A stretch of DNA of 44,206 nt from Bin87 sp034423115 (GTDB lineage: Bacteria; Chloroflexota; Dehalococcoidia; Lucifugimonadales; UBA3495). Location: the NCBI GenBank assembly GCA_034423115.1, contig DAOUJD010000016.1:1-44206 (forward strand). Reading direction: 5' to 3'. Both the position numbers and the translations under genes were made by a program. This document shows positions 41,489 through 44,206 of the stretch, one piece after another. The notes below the pieces were generated by a model. It did no database searches. It had not been told where the DNA came from and was given only the letters and a program-made list of their open reading frames with translations. The stretch's first letter is position 1. Every line of letters starts with the position of its first letter.

Positions 41489-42772
41489 ATGGCCAACATG
41501 GAACTGGTCCAGATAGTGAAGCGGGGACGCGATGCGGTGGCGGCATGGCGCGAGGAGAACCCCAATACGATCATGGACCTGAACGAGTGCTACATGAGCC
41601 ACGCCCGCATTCCAATGGTGAACCTGCGGGGCGCGCACATGCGCAATGGCGACTTCATGGGAGCGATGGTGCGCCGCGCCGACCTGTCCAACAGCTTCAT
41701 GAACAACGCTCACTTTTACCGGGCGGACCTGCGGGAAGCCGATATGACCAGCGCCATCGCGTCCGGGGCGAACTTGCGGGGAGCGGACCTGCGGAACGCC
41801 AACCTGGCCGGCGTCAACTTTGACGGGGCGACGCTTTCGGAAGCCAACTTCTCCGGCGCAGACCTGACCAACGCCAACCTGGATCGCACCAACCTGGACC
41901 GCGCCAACTTCACCGGAGCCAACCTGACCGGCACCAGCTTGAACGGGGCCAACCTGTCTCGCACGAACCTTTCAGAAGCAACGCTCAACGCGGCCGATTT
42001 CTACGAAGCGATTCTGAACGACGTGGCCACCGGCGAGGCCGATTTCAACAACTGCATCATCGGCTACACCGTATTCCAGAATTGCGCCCTGGACACGGCG
42101 CTGGGCTTGGACAGCGTTCGCCATGACGCCCCCAGCACCATCGGCCTGGATACGCTGCTGCGCTCCCGGGGGGCGCTGCCGCAGTCCTTTATCCTGGGTT
42201 CCGGGATCCCGGTGGCTGTAGCCAGCATCCAGGACGCGGTCGCCGACGCGCCGGTGACTACCCTCGAGGTGCACATTTCCTGCGCGGATGGCGATATCGA
42301 ATTCGCCCGTCAGCTGGAATCCAACCTGCGGGCGCAGGGCGTGCGCACTTGGGTGTTCTCCGAAAGCTTCCGGGGCAATCCCCTGGTTGACCGCAGGGCC
42401 AGCTCCGGCGAGGAGGAGATCGAGCGGTGGGTGCGGCACTACGACCGCCTGATCGTGGTGTGCAGCGCCGCCGGCCTGGACAGCGAGACCGTGCGCAACG
42501 ACATCACCGCCGCCCAGGAAGCGGAGAACACCGGGGACCGCTGGACCATGTTCCTGGTCGACTCGGACGGGGTGATGGGCGCCAGTCGAGTGCGGGCGGC
42601 CCGTCTGCTCAAGGAAGACCACCGGGTGTTCGACCTCACGGAGCAGGCATCAGGATCGGAAGAATACGGCGCGACGCTGGCCGATCTTATCGAGAACCTC
42701 AGGGAGGAGCAGCCGGCCAGCGCAGGCAAGCCGGCGCGCCAGGCCGTGGACCCAAGGACGCTGCAACTGTAG
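41489..42772 (+). CDS. Pentapeptide-repeat protein with C-terminal TIR-like domain
   Basis: A 427-residue protein. Residues about 43-200 are tandem A(D/N)Lxx pentapeptides forming a right-handed beta-helix; a linker (STIGLDTLLRSRGALPQSFILGSG, about 216-239) is typical of pentapeptide-TIR proteins; residues about 259-405 are TIR-like (EVHISCADGDIEFARQLESNLRAQGVRTWVF, then DRLIVVCSAAGL). In NAD-cleaving TIR domains a Glu follows the W after SxxxxxSxW; here the segment is ETVRNDITAA with Asp338 at that place. It could be a signalling or scaffold TIR. GGAG lies about 10 nt before ATG 41489. A strong terminator follows. Confidence 0.8.
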   Translation: MANMELVQIVKRGRDAVAAWREENPNTIMDLNECYMSHARIPMVNLRGAHMRNGDFMGAMVRRADLSNSFMNNAHFYRADLREADMTSAIASGANLRGADLRNANLAGVNFDGATLSEANFSGADLTNANLDRTNLDRANFTGANLTGTSLNGANLSRTNLSEATLNAADFYEAILNDVATGEADFNNCIIGYTVFQNCALDTALGLDSVRHDAPSTIGLDTLLRSRGALPQSFILGSGIPVAVASIQDAVADAPVTTLEVHISCADGDIEFARQLESNLRAQGVRTWVFSESFRGNPLVDRRASSGEEEIERWVRHYDRLIVVCSAAGLDSETVRNDITAAQEAENTGDRWTMFLVDSDGVMGASRVRAARLLKEDHRVFDLTEQASGSEEYGATLADLIENLREEQPASAGKPARQAVDPRTLQL

Positions 42773-42798
42773 CGGTCATCCAAAACGGCGTAGCAATG

Positions 42799-42828
42799 GG
42801 GGTGGCCATCGTGTCGCCCCTATTTTTT
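42799..42828 (+). terminator. Rho-independent terminator after the TIR gene
   Basis: GGGGTGGC (42799-42806) pairs with GTCGCCCC (42813-42820), allowing two G-T wobbles, around a 6-nt loop, followed by TATTTTTT. Confidence 0.8.
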
Positions 42829-42909
42829 GACTCCGGGCGACAACGTTGACCACAGAAGGTTTGGCCGATAGCATCAGAACTGAGACCGTCCCGACATCTG
42901 GAGACCCAC

Positions 42910-43242
42910 ATGGCCATCACGGAACAGGACATCAAGGCCGTCAAGGAAATCATCCTGAACGGAGCGAGGACCCACTTCCCTCCCACCGTGCAATTCCACG
43001 ACGCCAACGTCGTCGTACGGCTGAACGCTGACGAGGAGGAATACTTCCGGGTGGAGCTCTTATATACCGCTCCCAACCCCGTGCTGGACGGGCACCTGAT
43101 GAACACCCTGTTCAGGACGATCGATGAGCCGATCCGGGCCGCAGGAATTACTGCACATACGTTGGTCGGCTACTCTGACATAAACGACCCCACCAAGCCG
43201 GAAAACCGCAAACCTGCCACTCCATCCAGTCCGACGCCGTGA
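42910..43242 (+). CDS. Unknown protein paired with the HEPN-like gene
   Basis: A 110-residue protein with an N-terminal helix (EQDIKAVKEIILNGARTHF), strands VVVRLNADEEEYFRVELLY, a helical part, and a disordered Pro/Lys tail (NDPTKPENRKPATPSSPTP). It lacks the GSxxxG and DxD signature of MNT nucleotidyltransferases that usually accompany HEPN toxins. GGAG lies 7 nt before the ATG. Its stop overlaps the next start (GTGA), so the two form a module. Antitoxin role is inference from context. Confidence 0.65.
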   Translation: MAITEQDIKAVKEIILNGARTHFPPTVQFHDANVVVRLNADEEEYFRVELLYTAPNPVLDGHLMNTLFRTIDEPIRAAGITAHTLVGYSDINDPTKPENRKPATPSSPTP

Positions 43243-43706
43243 TAGACCCGCACGAGCTGATCGGCGCCTGCTACAAATTGGTGTCGGTCGTTTCCCCGTC
43301 GGCGCCCACGGAAGCCGATTTGCGGCGCGCGATCAGCACCGCGTATTACGCAGTGTTCCACACCCTGGCGGCTTCGAACGCGGAACTCATCGCCGGCCGA
43401 CCGCAGACCAGCATGTCCTCTCAGGCGTGGGAACGGGTCTACAGGCGCCTGGACCACGGCCGGGCACAGAATAACCTGCGCTCAATCCTGACGCATCTGT
43501 CACCAAACGGAGAGAACTTCGCCCGTGCCTTCATTGACCTGCAAGGCTTTCGCCAAGACGCCGACTACGACCCCAACTTCTCCATCACGCGCGTATTCGC
43601 CATCAACGTCATTACTCAGGCAGAAACTGCCATAAGGGACTTCCCACAGCTGACCGAAGAGGAGCGACGATTCATGGCCGCGCAGTCGATGTTCGACAGG
43701 CGGTGA
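43239..43706 (+). CDS. HEPN-like protein, possible RNase toxin
   Basis: A 155-residue all-helical protein. LRRAISTAYYAVFHTLAA (28-45) is the HEPN-type first helix, and WERVYRRLDHGRAQNNL (64-80) carries Arg66-x6-His73, within the R-x4-6-H spacing of HEPN ribonucleases. The GTG start overlaps the upstream gene by 4 bp. With its partner it looks like a toxin-antitoxin-type pair just downstream of the TIR gene. An enzymatic role has not been shown for this branch as far as I know. Confidence 0.7.
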   Translation: MIDPHELIGACYKLVSVVSPSAPTEADLRRAISTAYYAVFHTLAASNAELIAGRPQTSMSSQAWERVYRRLDHGRAQNNLRSILTHLSPNGENFARAFIDLQGFRQDADYDPNFSITRVFAINVITQAETAIRDFPQLTEEERRFMAAQSMFDRR

Positions 43707-43793
43707 CGCGCACACCAGACGTAGACCTCTTTGGCAAGTTTTGCCTCCGATCACGTCAACGTGGCCCAGCGCGGGGCGCGTCGACACACGAAA

Positions 43794-43819
43794 CAGGGGC
43801 GGGAAATCTCCCGCCCCTG
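43794..43819. terminator. Hairpin between convergent genes
   Basis: CAGGGGCGGGA (43794-43804) and TCCCGCCCCTG (43809-43819): a perfect 11-bp stem with a 4-nt loop between the HEPN gene and the right-edge gene. It also belongs to the GGGGC..GCCCC palindrome type seen at 16948 and 19126. Confidence 0.7.
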
Positions 43820-43867
43820 CGTTCTTGTCCGTTCCGGAGAACCGACCGATTTGGTTGGCTACACCGT

Positions 43868-44206
43868 TTAGATGTAGTCTTCCTCCTCGTACATCATGTC
43901 GACGTTGTCGGTGCTCTGGCCGAGGCCGCGAACGACTTCGACGCGGAAGGCTTCGAGCATCTCTTCAGTAATTTCGTTGCCGTTGGCGCGGGCGGAGTCC
44001 TTCAACAGGTCGAAGGCCCATTCGCCGGTGTCGCCGTGAGGCATGTCGAAGAAGCCGGTCTCGAAGATGGGGAGTTCGCCGGGTCCGAAGTAGCCCTTGC
44101 CCTCGATGTTGTAACCTTCGAGGTCGTGGGTGCCCTTGCCGAGGACCTGACCGGTGGCAGCGTAGTGCTCCATGGTGGCCTTCATGCCGTACTTCTGGAT
44201 CGGGCA
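43868..44206 (-). CDS. C-terminal part of an unidentified protein (cut by window edge)
   Basis: The frame is open through the right edge, so the true start lies outside. The visible 112 residues read CPIQKYGMKATMEHYAATG, then GKGTHDLEGYNIEGKGYFGPGELPIFETGFFDMPHGD, and end in an acidic tail (VDMMYEEEDYI). Codon use fits the genome. I do not recognise the family; Gly- and acid-rich, soluble by appearance. Confidence 0.7.
   Translation of the reverse strand, partial: CPIQKYGMKATMEHYAATGQVLGKGTHDLEGYNIEGKGYFGPGELPIFETGFFDMPHGDTGEWAFDLLKDSARANGNEITEEMLEAFRVEVVRGLGQSTDNVDMMYEEEDYI

Noticed and set aside
42910..43242. MNT nucleotidyltransferase antitoxin for the HEPN gene
   Set aside because: Looked for GSxxxG and DxD motifs in the partner protein; none present.

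Overview
The window looks like a chromosomal segment of a GC-rich bacterium, most likely a Chloroflexota lineage of the Dehalococcoidia/SAR202 type. This is inferred from gene content (several F420/flavin LLM-family oxidoreductases, KorAB-type 2-oxoacid:ferredoxin oxidoreductase, CoaX pantothenate kinase, a sufBCDS operon with IscU-like scaffolds, DUF1802 and DinB-like proteins), not from a marker gene. No rRNA is present; there is one tRNA-Gln(CUG). Gene density is high and most genes start with ATG behind a purine-rich Shine-Dalgarno. Several promoters carry an extended -10 (TGnTATAnT).

Layout. 0.3-3.1 kb: alpha/beta hydrolase, ferritin, DinB-like protein and a probable lipoprotein with three DUF4377-like repeats. 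3.2-9.3 kb (minus): a complete iron-sulphur assembly operon, sufB-sufC-(unannotated 50-codon ORF)-sufD-sufS-sufU-sufU, with a good promoter and a palindrome at the predicted transcription start. 9.5-15.5 kb: single-domain globin, TatD nuclease, a Tag-like glycosylase, DUF1802, a small hypothetical, aldo/keto reductase, Fur/PerR-type regulator plus glyoxalase-fold protein, and a flavin reductase. 15.6-16.8 kb: a gene-poor stretch of dispersed repeats ending in the ruins of a DUF433/DUF5615 toxin-antitoxin pair. 17-24.4 kb: LLM oxidoreductase, SDR, acyl-CoA ligase and a ccmA-x-ccmB-ccmC-ccmD-ccmE cytochrome c maturation cluster whose CcmE has Cys in place of the haem-binding His. 24.4-25.3 kb: a two-gene cassette of an internally duplicated small protein and a retropepsin-like aspartic protease. 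25.4-27.9 kb (minus): korBA with a strong promoter next to a small palindromic repeat element.

29.2-35.4 kb is accessory in character. A GT2 glycosyltransferase gene is followed by a SIR2-domain gene, an orphan VapB whose VapC is cut off after about four codons, HicAB, the tRNA, and a D12 methylase/HNH nuclease restriction-modification pair. The last 43 bp of the glycosyltransferase gene recur, in frame and with a stop, right after the SIR2 gene, and again in degraded form at the vapC breakpoint. This suggests repeated insertion of defence or toxin modules at one gene 3' end. 36-40.8 kb (minus) is core metabolism: LLM oxidoreductase, SulP transporter, CoaBC and CoaX. 40.9-43.7 kb holds a Cache-like lipoprotein, a pentapeptide-repeat/TIR protein and a small two-gene pair whose second member is HEPN-like. 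The right edge cuts an unidentified gene on the minus strand.

How the genes fit together: suf supplies Fe-S clusters that KorAB and other ferredoxin-linked enzymes would need; ferritin, globin and the PerR-like regulator fit iron and oxidative-stress handling; CoaBC/CoaX supply CoA for the acyl-CoA ligase and KorAB; the ccm cluster supplies c-type cytochromes, but ccmF/ccmH are not in the window.
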